From assembly GCF_000966975.1 (NCBI RefSeq), contig NZ_JZWV01000805.1:1-6996 (forward strand): a DNA stretch of 6,996 bases, read 5' to 3'. Position numbers and translations under genes: made by a program. Under the pieces are notes generated by a model, which worked only from the letters and a program-made list of their open reading frames with translations, had not been told where the DNA came from and made no database searches. How positions within the stretch are numbered: position 1 is the stretch's first letter; each line of letters opens with the position of its first letter. Of this stretch, positions 1 to 6,593 are shown in pieces. Source of the DNA: Streptomyces katrae (lineage in GTDB: Bacteria; Actinomycetota; Actinomycetes; Streptomycetales; Streptomycetaceae).

Positions 1-13
1 GAACGGAGGAAGG

Positions 14-36
14 GCGGGGCGGGGACCTCGCCCCGC
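14..36. other. Possible second hairpin downstream of lgt
   Basis: An 8-bp perfect inverted repeat (gcggggcg at 14-21, cgccccgc at 29-36) encloses a 7-base loop. It lies 21 bases beyond the stronger lgt terminator and could be a backup terminator. Alternatively it could belong to the next gene, which is outside the window. In DNA this GC-rich, an 8-bp arm can arise by chance. The remaining bases 1-13 and 37-57 show nothing recognisable. Confidence 0.3.
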
Positions 37-57
37 GCAGCGGAACCCCGGTACGCC

Positions 58-90
58 GAAGGGGCGCCGCAACCGGTGCGGCGCCCCTTC
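58..90 (-). terminator. Rho-independent-type terminator of lgt
   Basis: A perfect 14-bp stem (gaaggggcgccgca at 58-71 pairing with tgcggcgccccttc at 77-90) has a 5-base loop. It starts 11 bases after the lgt stop codon. There is no T tract, which is usual for Streptomyces terminators, where a long GC stem is often enough. It presumably ends the transcript that carries lgt. The stem is symmetric, so it could also act on transcripts arriving from the other side. Confidence 0.8.
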
Positions 91-101
91 GGGTGGCTCG
101 T

Positions 102-1151
102 TCAGCTCTTGTCGGCCTCGGGGCCCTTGGTCAGGCCGACCGGCTTCGCCTCGGCCTTGTCGGCCTCCGGCTTCGCAGCGTCGGCCGAGGCGGGAGCCTC
201 CGCCCCGGCCCCGGCCCCGGCCGGCTTCGCGGCGTCGGCCCCGACGGAGCCCTCCGGCTCGGCCTTCGCGTCAGCAGCCGGCTTCGCGGCGTCCGCCCCG
301 TCCCGGTCGGAGCCGGCCGTGTCCCCGGACCCCCCGGAGGGCTCCGGCTCGACGACCTCCTCGCGGCCCGGCCGCAGCTTCGCCGAGAGGACGAAGTAGA
401 CCACCGCGAGGATGAAGACCACGATGGCCGTCCACACGTTCAGGCGGACGCCCAGGATGTGGTGCGCCTCGTCGACCCGCATGTACTCGATCCAGACCCG
501 CCCGGAGCAGTACGCGGCCACGTACAGGGCGAAGGCCCGCCCGTGCCCGAGCCTGAAGCGGCGGTCCGCCCAGATGACCAGGGCGGCGACGCCGAGGCAC
601 CACAGGGACTCGTACAGGAACGTCGGGTGGTAGAGGCCGGCGACCCGGTTGGGGCCCTCGCTGATCTTCAGCGCCCACGGCAGGTCGGTCGGGCGGCCGT
701 AGAGCTCCTGGTTGAACCAGTTGCCCCAGCGGCCGAAGGCCTGGGCGATGGCGATGCCGGGGGCGAGGGCGTCGGCCCAGGCGGGCAGGGGGATGCCGCG
801 CAGCCGGCAGCCGATCCAGGCGCCCACCGCGCCCAGCGCGATCGCGCCCCAGATGCCGAGGCCGCCCTCCCAGATCTTGAAGGCGTCGACCCAGTCCCGG
901 CCTTCGCCGAAGTAGAGCTGGTAGTCGGTGATCACGTGGTAGAGGCGACCGCCGACCAGGCCGAAGGGCACCGCCCACACCGCGATGTCCGCGACCGTGC
1001 CCGGCTTTCCGCCGCGCGCGATCCACCGCTTGTTGCCGAGCCAGACGGCGACGAAGACGCCGATGATGATGCAGAACGCGTAGCCGCGGAGCGGGATCGG
1101 CCCGAGATGGAGCACGCCGGTCGACGGACTGGGGATGTAAGCAAGGGTCAT
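102..1151 (-). CDS. lgt: Prolipoprotein diacylglyceryl transferase (Lgt)
   Basis: Lgt is the integral membrane enzyme that moves diacylglycerol from phosphatidylglycerol onto the lipobox cysteine of prolipoproteins, the first step of lipoprotein maturation. The 349-residue protein starts at ATG with MTLAYIPSPSTGVLHLG, typical of actinobacterial Lgt. Several membrane helices are visible (about residues 24-40, 55-70, 97-115, 183-195, 206-214 and 239-256). The family signature GRWGNWFNQELYG is at 140-152, and SGRVWIEYMRVD (216-227) supplies a conserved Arg/Glu region. Around 94-102 the sequence is WEGGLGIWG, where E. coli has a catalytically important HGGLIG; I recall the non-His form as normal in actinobacteria. 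From about residue 260 to the end there is a hydrophilic Ala/Lys/Glu/Pro-rich tail of about 90 residues, with repeated DAAKP, beyond the catalytic core. No strong ribosome-binding site precedes the ATG. The gene follows the DsbA-like gene after 89 bases. Confidence 0.97.
   Translation of the reverse strand: MTLAYIPSPSTGVLHLGPIPLRGYAFCIIIGVFVAVWLGNKRWIARGGKPGTVADIAVWAVPFGLVGGRLYHVITDYQLYFGEGRDWVDAFKIWEGGLGIWGAIALGAVGAWIGCRLRGIPLPAWADALAPGIAIAQAFGRWGNWFNQELYGRPTDLPWALKISEGPNRVAGLYHPTFLYESLWCLGVAALVIWADRRFRLGHGRAFALYVAAYCSGRVWIEYMRVDEAHHILGVRLNVWTAIVVFILAVVYFVLSAKLRPGREEVVEPEPSGGSGDTAGSDRDGADAAKPAADAKAEPEGSVGADAAKPAGAGAGAEAPASADAAKPEADKAEAKPVGLTKGPEADKS
167..297 (-). repeat. Repeats encoding DAAKP in the Lgt tail
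   Basis: Three near-identical 20-base copies occur at 167-186, 221-240 and 278-297, each a variant of ccggcttcgcggcgtcggcc with one or two differences. They are spaced about 54-57 bases apart, a multiple of three, and encode the repeated peptide (A/S)DAAKP(A/E). The surrounding sequence is also Ala/Gly/Pro-rich low complexity. The tail lies after the last membrane helix. It probably evolves by slippage and varies in length between strains; that is inference. Confidence 0.7.
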
Positions 1152-1170
1152 GGCAAGGCTGACGCTACCC

Positions 1171-1203
1171 TGCCGGGCGGTGGCCTCCGCAACCCGCCCG
1201 GCA
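1171..1203 (-). terminator. Hairpin between the DsbA-like gene and lgt
   Basis: A 10-bp perfect inverted repeat (tgccgggcgg at 1171-1180, ccgcccggca at 1194-1203) encloses a 13-base loop. It starts 37 bases downstream of the stop codon of the DsbA-like gene and ends 19 bases before the lgt ATG. It may be a terminator of the upstream gene or a structure in the lgt leader. No T tract follows. The 89-base gap shows no convincing lgt promoter; TTGCGG followed after 19 bases by TAGCGT is the best match, is weak, and would put the start site almost at the ATG. Confidence 0.45.
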
Positions 1204-1240
1204 AGCTGAAACCAAAACCACACACGGCGGTCGCCGCGGC

Positions 1241-2183
1241 TCAGTCCTCCGTAGTCCCCTTGGACACCGTCCTCGAGCCGGACGGGCTCGGGGAGCCCGC
1301 CTTCGGCAGGGAGCCGGGCTTCCCGGAGGCCGAGGCCGACGGGGAGACGGAAGAGGAAGCGGAAGCGGAAGCGGAAGCCGACGGCTTCGCCGTCACGCCG
1401 GCGTTGGCCTCGACCTTCTCCTTCAGCTTCTGCGGGGTCAGCGGGTTGGCCTGGTCGCCGAAGATGTCCTTGCCGTCGAGCAGGACCGTCGGGGTGCCCT
1501 TGAACTTTCCGGCGCGGAAGGCCTCGTGCGACTTGGCGACCCAGCTGTTGTGCGTGCCGTCCTCCACGCAGGAGCGGAAGGCCGGGGTGTCGAGTCCGTC
1601 GACCTTCCCCGACAGTTCGAGCAGCTTGGCGTTCTTGGCGTAGGCGTCGTCCGTCTCCTGCGGCTGGTTCACGAAGAGCACGTCGTGGAAGGCGCCGAAC
1701 TTCCCGGTGTCCTGCGCGGGCCGCCGCGTTCGCCGCCTTCAGGGAGCCGGTGCCGCGCATGTTGCCGTCGATCAGGGTCACCAGGTGGTACTCGATCTTG
1801 AGCAGGCCCCGGTTCTCCAGGTCGTGCAGGGTGTCCCGGTAGTTGTCCTCGAAGGCCTTACAGGCGGGGCAGCGGAAGTCCTCCCAGACCGTGAGGGTGG
1901 ACTTGGCGCCGTCCTTGCCGGTCTGGATGGCGAGGGCGTCCTTGCCCGTGGCGCCCGAGGGGGCCGCTACGGGGCCCTTGGCGGTCTTGTCGCCCTTGCC
2001 GGTGTTGGCCGCGATCACGCCGACGACGGCGGCCAGGCCGAGGACGCCGACCACCGCCCCGCCGACCACGAGGGCGCGCCTGCGCTTGTCCTTCTTCTTC
2101 TGCTGCTCGCGCTCCGCCTGGAGTCGCTCCCGGGCCGATCGTTTCGTCACATCGCGGTTCGCACCGTCGTTCTTCTCGCTCAC
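1241..2183 (-). pseudogene. DsbA-like thioredoxin-domain membrane protein, frameshifted
   Basis: This resembles the actinobacterial DsbA/thioredoxin_4 family: membrane-anchored extracytoplasmic thiol-disulfide proteins. Reading from GTG at 2183 gives a charged cytoplasmic N-terminus (KRSARERLQAEREQQKKK), one membrane helix at about residues 37-58, then the fold with WEDFRCPACKAFE; the CPAC active site is at 105-108. The frame is lost at about 1713-1722, just after SLKAANAAA. Coding resumes in another frame with QDTGKFGAFHDVLFVNQPQE and runs through the cis-proline motif GTPTVLLDGK to a stop at 1241. The C-terminus is a Ser/Ala/Pro-rich tail. The two halves join into one family-like protein of about 313 residues if one base is extra, or 314 if two are missing. 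This is either a true pseudogene or a sequencing error in a GC run; both halves keep strong coding character, which favours a recent event or an error. The GTG start has only a weak ribosome-binding site. GTG at 1681 is an internal codon, not a start. The redox partner is unknown. Confidence 0.85.
1355..1378 (-). repeat. Hexamer repeat encoding Ser-Ala in the DsbA-like tail
   Basis: Four perfect tandem copies of ggaagc occupy 1355-1378, with imperfect copies on the left. On the coding strand they read GCTTCC, giving alternating Ala and Ser inside the low-complexity C-terminal tail. The repeat unit is two codons, so changes in copy number keep the frame. This tail lies beyond the thioredoxin fold and probably forms a flexible wall-spanning or linker segment (inference). 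Confidence 0.8.
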
Positions 2184-2197
2184 GTTCCGCCAAACGA

Positions 2198-2227
2198 AGC
2201 GGGGAGGCACTCGCGTGCCTCCCCGCT
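2198..2227 (-). terminator. Strong hairpin after trpA, just before the DsbA-like start codon
   Basis: A perfect 13-bp stem (agcggggaggcac at 2198-2210, gtgcctccccgct at 2215-2227) has a 4-base loop. It lies 51 bases after the trpA stop, and on the minus strand it is followed by TTCGTTTGG, a short T-containing stretch. It most likely ends the trpCMBA transcript. It stands only 14 bases before the GTG of the DsbA-like gene, so any transcript reading through or starting upstream would carry it in its leader, close to the ribosome-binding region. Confidence 0.7.
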
Positions 2228-2241
2228 CCCGATTCCACCCG

Positions 2242-2262
2242 ATCGGGCTACAGAACCCCGAT
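2242..2262 (-). other. Small hairpin directly after trpA
   Basis: A 6-bp inverted repeat (atcggg at 2242-2247, cccgat at 2257-2262) with a 9-base loop begins 16 bases after the trpA stop. The left side also forms the perfect palindrome cccgatcggg (2238-2247), so two alternative pairings are possible. It is weaker than the hairpin at 2198-2227 and may assist termination or protect the 3' end of the trp mRNA. I saw no clear promoter for the DsbA-like gene in 2184-2278. Confidence 0.35.
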
Positions 2263-2278
2263 AAGGGCCCGCCCCGCG

Positions 2279-3090
2279 TCAGGACCTGCGTACGCCTTCC
2301 GCGAGGTCGCCCGCCAGTGCCCGCACGGCCTCCAGGCCCGCGGACAGGTCCGGGGCGTCCAGCAGCAGCTTCACGAAGGCCGAGCCGACGATCACACCGT
2401 CCGCGAAGCCCGCGACCTGCTTGGCCTGCGCCGCGTTGGAGACGCCGAGCCCGACGCAGACCGGCAGCTCGGTGGTGGCGCGGGTGCGGCGGACCAGTTC
2501 CTGGGCCTCCTGGCCGACCGACTCGCGGGTGCCGGTGACGCCCATGAGGGAGGCGGCGTAGACGAAACCGGAACCGGCCGCGGTGATGGTGGCCAGGCGC
2601 TCGTCCTTGCTGCTGGGGGCCACGACGAACACGGTCGCCAGACCGTGCTTCGCCGCGTGCTCGCGCCACAGGTCGGACTCCTGGACCGGCAGGTCGGGCA
2701 GGATGCAGCCCGCGCCGCCGGCGGCGGCCAGCTCGGCGGTGAACCGCTCGACACCATAGCGGTCGATGGGGTTCCAGTACGTCATGACCAGGATCGGCAC
2801 CCCGGTGGCCTCGTAGGCCTCGCGGACCGTGCGCATCACGTCGGCGATCTTGACGCCGCCGCGCAGGGCGATGTCGTCGGCGGTCTGGATGACGGCGCCG
2901 TCGAGGACCGGGTCGCTGTGCGGCAGGCCGATCTCGACCACGTCGGCGCCGCCCGCGATGACGGCCTTGACGGCCTCGATGCCCCCGTCCACGGTCGGGA
3001 AGCCGGCCGGGAGGTAGGCGACGAGGGCGGCGCGGTCCTCGGACCTGGCCTTGGCGAGGGTGTCGCTCAGCAGCTGGATGTTTCCCGTGC

Positions 3091-3094
<4 letters not shown>
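2279..3094 (-). CDS. trpA: Tryptophan synthase alpha subunit
   Basis: TrpA cleaves indole-3-glycerol phosphate to indole and glyceraldehyde 3-phosphate; indole passes through a tunnel to TrpB in the cytosolic alpha2-beta2 complex. The 271-residue length is normal for the family. The catalytic acids are in place: Glu54 in [11 protein letters not shown] and Asp65 in VLDG, equivalent to E. coli Glu49 and Asp60. The active-site loop GVTGTRE and the phosphate-binding VGSAF segment near the C-terminus are present. The start is GTG, overlapping the trpB stop as GTGA, with a strong ribosome-binding site GGGGGAG five bases upstream inside trpB. This arrangement suggests coupled translation giving equal amounts of the two subunits. 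It is the last gene of the trp cluster, followed by terminator-like hairpins. Confidence 0.98.
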
Positions 3095-4344
<1,250 letters not shown>

Positions 4345-4559
4345 GCCACTACTCCTACGTGGTGCGGTATGCGATGCCGACGGGTGGCTGGGATGCACCG
4401 TATTGCGCCGTCGGTCCGCCGCCCGCGCACCCCGCTGGAGGGGGGTGGGGGTACGGACGGAGCGGTCCTCGCCGGGAGCCGGTGGAGGGCTCGGGGCGCA
4501 GGGCCGTACGCGGCCGGCCGCGCCCGGTGCCCAGGGCTACCGGGCGGGCGGAGCCGTCG
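4345..4559 (-). other. Structured trpM-trpB intergenic region
   Basis: This 215-base gap lies within an apparent operon and is rich in inverted repeats. From the trpM side they are: the hairpin around the trpM stop (listed separately); a hairpin gcccggt (4522-4528) with accgggc (4539-4545), extended by inner gcc/ggc pairing around cag; the perfect 14-base palindrome cgcggccggccgcg (4509-4522); cacccc (4428-4433) with ggggtg (4442-4447); and ccgacgg (4377-4383) with ccgtcgg (4408-4414). There is no convincing -35/-10 pair on the minus strand; TACGGT near 4400 has the TAnnnT pattern but lacks a -35 partner. No open frame here resembles a gene. It may tune expression of trpBA relative to trpC-trpM, or hold an unrecognised promoter. 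Confidence 0.55.
4352..4356 (-). promoter_or_regulatory. Ribosome-binding site deciding the trpB start
   Basis: On the minus strand AGGAG lies seven bases before the ATG at 4344, an ideal spacing. The alternative ATG at 4398 has no comparable site, so this element decides the start. Confidence 0.8.
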
Positions 4560-4577
4560 TTACGACGCGGCTCCGCC
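4547..4577 (-). terminator. Hairpin with the trpM stop codon in its loop
   Basis: A 10-bp perfect stem (ggcggagccg at 4547-4556, cggctccgcc at 4568-4577) is extended by three inner pairs (TCG with CGA) after a two-base bulge. The loop is the TAA stop codon of trpM. The stem therefore includes the last codons of trpM. It has terminator strength but no T tract, and it sits inside an apparent operon. It could act as a partial terminator, an mRNA processing or stabilising element, or a brake on ribosomes finishing trpM. Confidence 0.55.
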
Positions 4578-4769
4578 GCGCCATCGCATGCCGTTGACCT
4601 GACCGGGCTCGGAGCCGATCACGTAGCGCACCCGCCGCCCGTGGACGCGCCGGGCCGGGGCGCGGCAGCCGCGGGGGCGGCAGCCGCGCGCCAGGGGCGC
4701 GTGCGCCGTCGGCACGCCGGCCGGGCCGTGGCCCGGGCGGGTGCGGACGGAGGGGCGGGAGGGGGCCAT
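4560..4769 (-). CDS. trpM: TrpM, small modulator of tryptophan biosynthesis
   Basis: A 69-residue, strongly basic protein is encoded between trpC and trpB. In S. coelicolor a small gene at the same place (trpX, later trpM; product about 63 residues) was reported to modulate tryptophan biosynthesis and development. I identify this one by position, size and the conserved-looking Arg/Cys-rich core RGCRPRGCRAPARRVHGRR, followed by VRYVIGSEPGQVNGMRW. No known enzyme fold is evident; the two cysteines in a GCRPRGC pattern and the many arginines could suit nucleic-acid or protein binding (inference). The ATG at 4769 lies seven bases after the trpC stop. A GGAG inside the trpC end stands rather far upstream (about 13 bases), so the N-terminal 15-20 residues are less certain. 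Its stop codon lies in the loop of a strong hairpin. Confidence 0.8.
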   Translation of the reverse strand: MAPSRPSVRTRPGHGPAGVPTAHAPLARGCRPRGCRAPARRVHGRRVRYVIGSEPGQVNGMRWRGGAAS

Positions 4770-4776
4770 GGAGGGG

Positions 4777-5586
4777 TCAGCTCCGCCCGTGCCGCAGGGC
4801 GGGGTGGGCGCCGGCGGCGACCAGGTCGGCCACGGCCGCCTTCGGGTCGCGGCCGGTGACCAGGGACTCGCCGACGAGGACGGCGTCGGCGCCCTCGTTG
4901 GCGTAGGCGATCAGGTCGTGGGGTCCGCGGATGCCGGACTCGGCGACCTTCACGATGTGGGGCGGGATCTCTCCGACGACGCGCTCGAAGGTGGAGCGGT
5001 CGACCTTGAGGTCCTTCAGGTTGCGCGCGTTGACGCCGATGATCTTGGCACCGGCGGCGACGGCCCGCTCGATCTCCTCCTCGTCGTGGACCTCGACGAG
5101 CGGGGTGAGGCCGATGGACTCGGCCCGCTCGATGAGGGAGACGAGGGCTTCCTGGTCCAGCGCCGCCACGATCAGCAGCACGAGGTCGGCGCCGTAGGCG
5201 CGGGCCTCCCACAGCTGGTAGGCCGTGACGATGAAGTCCTTGCGCAGGATCGGGATGTCCACGCGGGCGCGGACGGCCTCCAGGTCGGCCAGGGAGCCGC
5301 CGAAACGACGCTGTTCGGTGAGGACGGAGATGACCGCCGCACCGCCCGCCTCGTAGTCGGCGGCGAGCCCGGCCGGGTCGGCGATCGCGGCCAGCGCGCC
5401 CTTGGAGGGGCTGGAGCGCTTGACCTCACAGATCACCTTGACGCCGTCGCCGCGCAGGGCCGCGACGCCGTCCTTGGCCTGGGGCGCCTTGGCGGCACGC
5501 TCCTTGAGCTCGTCGAGGCTCACGCGGGCCTGCCGTTCGGCAAGGTCTTCGCGGACCCCTTCGATGATCTCGTCGAGCACACTCAC
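4777..5586 (-). CDS. trpC: Indole-3-glycerol phosphate synthase
   Basis: TrpC is a cytosolic (beta/alpha)8-barrel enzyme that closes the ring of CdRP, with loss of CO2 and water, to give indole-3-glycerol phosphate, the substrate of TrpA. The 269-residue length fits a single-domain enzyme not fused to TrpF. Family residues are present: Glu54 and Lys56 in [11 protein letters not shown], Lys116 in ILRKDFI, Glu165 in PLVEVHD, Asn186 in GVNARNL, and the VAESGI strand. The start is GTG at 5586, preceded by a purine-rich GGAAGGGGG about eight bases away; the N-terminus [18 protein letters not shown] is typical. A GTG two codons further in is also possible. It is the first gene of the trpC-trpM-trpB-trpA group, with a 182-base leader upstream and trpM seven bases downstream. 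Confidence 0.98.
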   Translation of the reverse strand: MSVLDEIIEGVREDLAERQARVSLDELKERAAKAPQAKDGVAALRGDGVKVICEVKRSSPSKGALAAIADPAGLAADYEAGGAAVISVLTEQRRFGGSLADLEAVRARVDIPILRKDFIVTAYQLWEARAYGADLVLLIVAALDQEALVSLIERAESIGLTPLVEVHDEEEIERAVAAGAKIIGVNARNLKDLKVDRSTFERVVGEIPPHIVKVAESGIRGPHDLIAYANEGADAVLVGESLVTGRDPKAAVADLVAAGAHPALRHGRS

Positions 5587-5768
5587 GCGAGCGGCCCCCT
5601 TCCGGGTCGATGACGTTCGGCCGCCTTGCGGACACGTACCACTGCAAGGTCAGCAATCAAATGGTATCCGCAGGTCGCCACGGCCTCCGCACGGACTTGG
5701 CGGCGTCCCAGGGTCTGGACACTCGGAATATGGGGTTCCTCCAGTCCCTCCCCGGGGCCCGCAAGGGC
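5587..5768 (-). promoter_or_regulatory. trpC upstream region with weak promoter candidate and inverted repeat
   Basis: This gap between the DUF2752 gene and trpC should hold the trpCMBA promoter. The best minus-strand match is TTGATT (5660-5655), then 16 bases, then TACGTG (5638-5633); the -10 lacks the usual final T, so the call is weak. Another TAnnnT element, TACCAT, lies near 5666 without a -35 partner. An inverted repeat CCTTGC (5649-5644) and GCAAGG (5629-5624) frames the candidate -10 and could be an operator. I found no Trp-rich leader peptide and no attenuator here. The end nearest the DUF2752 gene carries only a weak GCCC-TTGC-GGGC stem-loop. Confidence 0.35.
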
Positions 5769-6161
5769 TCACGGGGCCAAAACGGACCCGATCGGTAGGT
5801 TCCGGACAATCGTGAACGCCAGTGCGAGCGTGCCGATCGCCCACCACCAGGCCGGTCCCAGGGCGATCCGGGGCACCGGACCGCCACGGAAGGCCCGCCC
5901 CAGCCACAAGGCCGTGAAGGCCGCGAAGACGAGGTAGCCGGCGACGGCCATGGCGTTGTCCCCCAGGGCCGTGACCAGGTCCCCCCGGGCGAAGGCGTGC
6001 GCGCTGCGCAGCCCGCCGCAGCCGGGGCACAGGACGCCCGTCAGCCGGAACAGCGGGCAGACCGGGTAGTGGCCGGGCTCGTTGGGGTCGACGGCGCCCA
6101 CGTACGCGAAGGCGGCCACGGCCCCGGCCAGGGTCAGTACCGGAGCGGCCAGCCGGCGCAC
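5769..6161 (-). CDS. DUF2752 family membrane protein (conserved core)
   Basis: The protein matches DUF2752, small membrane proteins of unknown function. The core has three predicted membrane helices (around LAAPVLTLAGAVAAFAYVG, MAVAGYLVFAAFTALWLG and WWWAIGTLALAFTIV). Between the first two lies the family signature GVLCPGCGGLRSAHAFARGD, with an earlier PVCP cysteine. The CPGCG cysteines could bind metal or heme or take part in redox chemistry, but none of this is shown. The coordinates cover the conserved frame from its only in-frame start codon, GTG at 6161, which has no ribosome-binding site. A better start at 6268 is in another frame (see next entry), so the true protein is probably about 166 residues and the sequence here carries a one-base frameshift. 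The gene lies between the HGxxPAAW gene and trpC. Confidence 0.85.
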   Translation of the reverse strand: MRRLAAPVLTLAGAVAAFAYVGAVDPNEPGHYPVCPLFRLTGVLCPGCGGLRSAHAFARGDLVTALGDNAMAVAGYLVFAAFTALWLGRAFRGGPVPRIALGPAWWWAIGTLALAFTIVRNLPIGSVLAP

Positions 6162-6268
6162 CCGGGAGGCCCGTACGGGGCGGGCTGCGGGCCCTGCCGC
6201 ACCGGGGCGGGCGGCGGGCCCTGCCGGGCCGGGGCGGCCGGGCCGGGGGAAGTACTGGAGGCGTCCAC
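6162..6268 (-). pseudogene. Out-of-frame N-terminus of the DUF2752 gene
   Basis: GTG at 6268 is preceded, nine bases upstream, by GGAGAG (6283-6278). From it a reading frame runs VDASSTSPGPAAPARQG and then a Pro/Ala/Gln repeat. Of the 33 codons from 6268 to 6170, 31 end in G or C, a higher share than in the DUF2752 frame over the same stretch. The frame then runs into GCAGWPLRY and a stop, whereas the conserved core continues in the other frame. Adding one base to the G run at 6177-6180 would join the two as QPAPVRASRVRRLAAP. This segment is therefore best read as the cytoplasmic N-terminus of the same gene. Confidence 0.6.
6181..6234 (-). repeat. 27-base tandem repeat encoding a Pro-rich nonapeptide
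   Basis: Two adjacent 27-base units (6181-6207 and 6208-6234) match at 24 of 27 positions. In the frame starting at 6268 they encode APARQGPPP and APVRQGPQP. The bases that follow would start a third, partial copy APVR if one base were added at 6177-6180. Tandem duplication by slippage is the likely origin. Confidence 0.75.
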
Positions 6269-6293
6269 CCGCCGATTCTCTCCGCTCACGACG

Positions 6294-6323
6294 AAAGGCG
6301 CAGCCCCGCCGGGCCGCGCCTTT
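6294..6323 (-). terminator. Intrinsic terminator after the HGxxPAAW gene
   Basis: On the minus strand the stem is AAAGGCGC, a G-U pair, GCCC, a GGCG loop, GGGC, and GCGCCTTT: 13 pairs with a 4-base loop. It starts 18 bases after the HGxxPAAW stop. The central pair is a G-U wobble on the minus strand but an A-C mismatch on the plus strand, which points to function in minus-strand transcripts. The stem ends in TTT. It separates the upstream trp-linked membrane genes from the DUF2752 gene. Confidence 0.8.
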
Positions 6324-6341
6324 CCGGTGCCAGGGGCAGGC

Positions 6342-6593
6342 TCAGGCCTTCGCGGCGAGCTGCTTGGCGGCGATGACCTCGGCGAGGTCCTCGTGGGCCG
6401 GCTTCGGCATGCCCATGCCCGCGGCCTTCATCGCGAGGCCGACGACACCGCCGAGCGCGACGACGCCCATGCCCGCCCAGAACCCGACCGGGTTCGCGAT
6501 CACCATGAAGGCGCCGGCGACGCAGAAACCGATGAAGGAAATGACGACACCGGTCCAGGCGGCCGGGGTGTGTCCGTGGCTCGTGCCCGCCAT
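6342..6593 (-). CDS. HGxxPAAW family small membrane protein
   Basis: The 83-residue protein begins MAGTSHGHTPAAWTG, which contains the HGxxPAAW motif that names this actinobacterial family of unknown function. Two membrane helices follow (about residues 14-33 and 38-56), joined by IANPVGFW, and then a charged Ala/Glu/Lys-rich tail (HEDLAEVIAAKQLAAKA) likely to be cytoplasmic. An earlier in-frame ATG at 6647 would add 18 hydrophilic residues. I prefer ATG at 6593 because GAGGAG lies six bases before it and the motif then sits at the N-terminus. It lies between a TIGR02234-like trp-locus membrane protein and the DUF2752 gene, an arrangement I recall as common in Streptomyces. A role in tryptophan metabolism is suggested only by position. 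A strong terminator follows. Confidence 0.88.
   Translation of the reverse strand: MAGTSHGHTPAAWTGVVISFIGFCVAGAFMVIANPVGFWAGMGVVALGGVVGLAMKAAGMGMPKPAHEDLAEVIAAKQLAAKA

Noticed and set aside
1355..1378. Hexamer repeat as a possible CRISPR or regulatory array
   Set aside because: The units are contiguous two-codon repeats without spacers inside a coding tail.
93..1643. Long plus-strand open frame of 516 codons
   Set aside because: It is the complement of lgt and the DsbA-like gene, has biased low-complexity composition and no recognisable domain.
1241..1681. A separate small gene starting with GTG at 1681
   Set aside because: The GTG is an internal codon of LFVNQPQE in the thioredoxin fold, no ribosome-binding site precedes it, and in-frame coding continues upstream to the frameshift.
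102..2669. A single open frame of 855 codons covering lgt, the start of the DsbA-like gene and part of trpA
   Set aside because: lgt and the first half of the DsbA-like gene happen to share a frame without stops in GC-rich DNA. The stretch over trpA is antisense-frame noise, and lgt has its own clear start at 1151.
4345..4398. Upstream ATG for trpB giving 18 extra residues
   Set aside because: No ribosome-binding site there, while AGGAG stands seven bases before the ATG at 4344.
4428..4447. cacccc/ggggtg hairpin as a dispersed repeat element
   Set aside because: Short arms in a G-run; no second copy in the window, so no support for a repeat family.
5426..5656. Possible leader peptide frame upstream of and overlapping trpC
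   Set aside because: It has one Trp near its start, no Trp cluster, no terminator/antiterminator pair, and runs deep into trpC in another frame.
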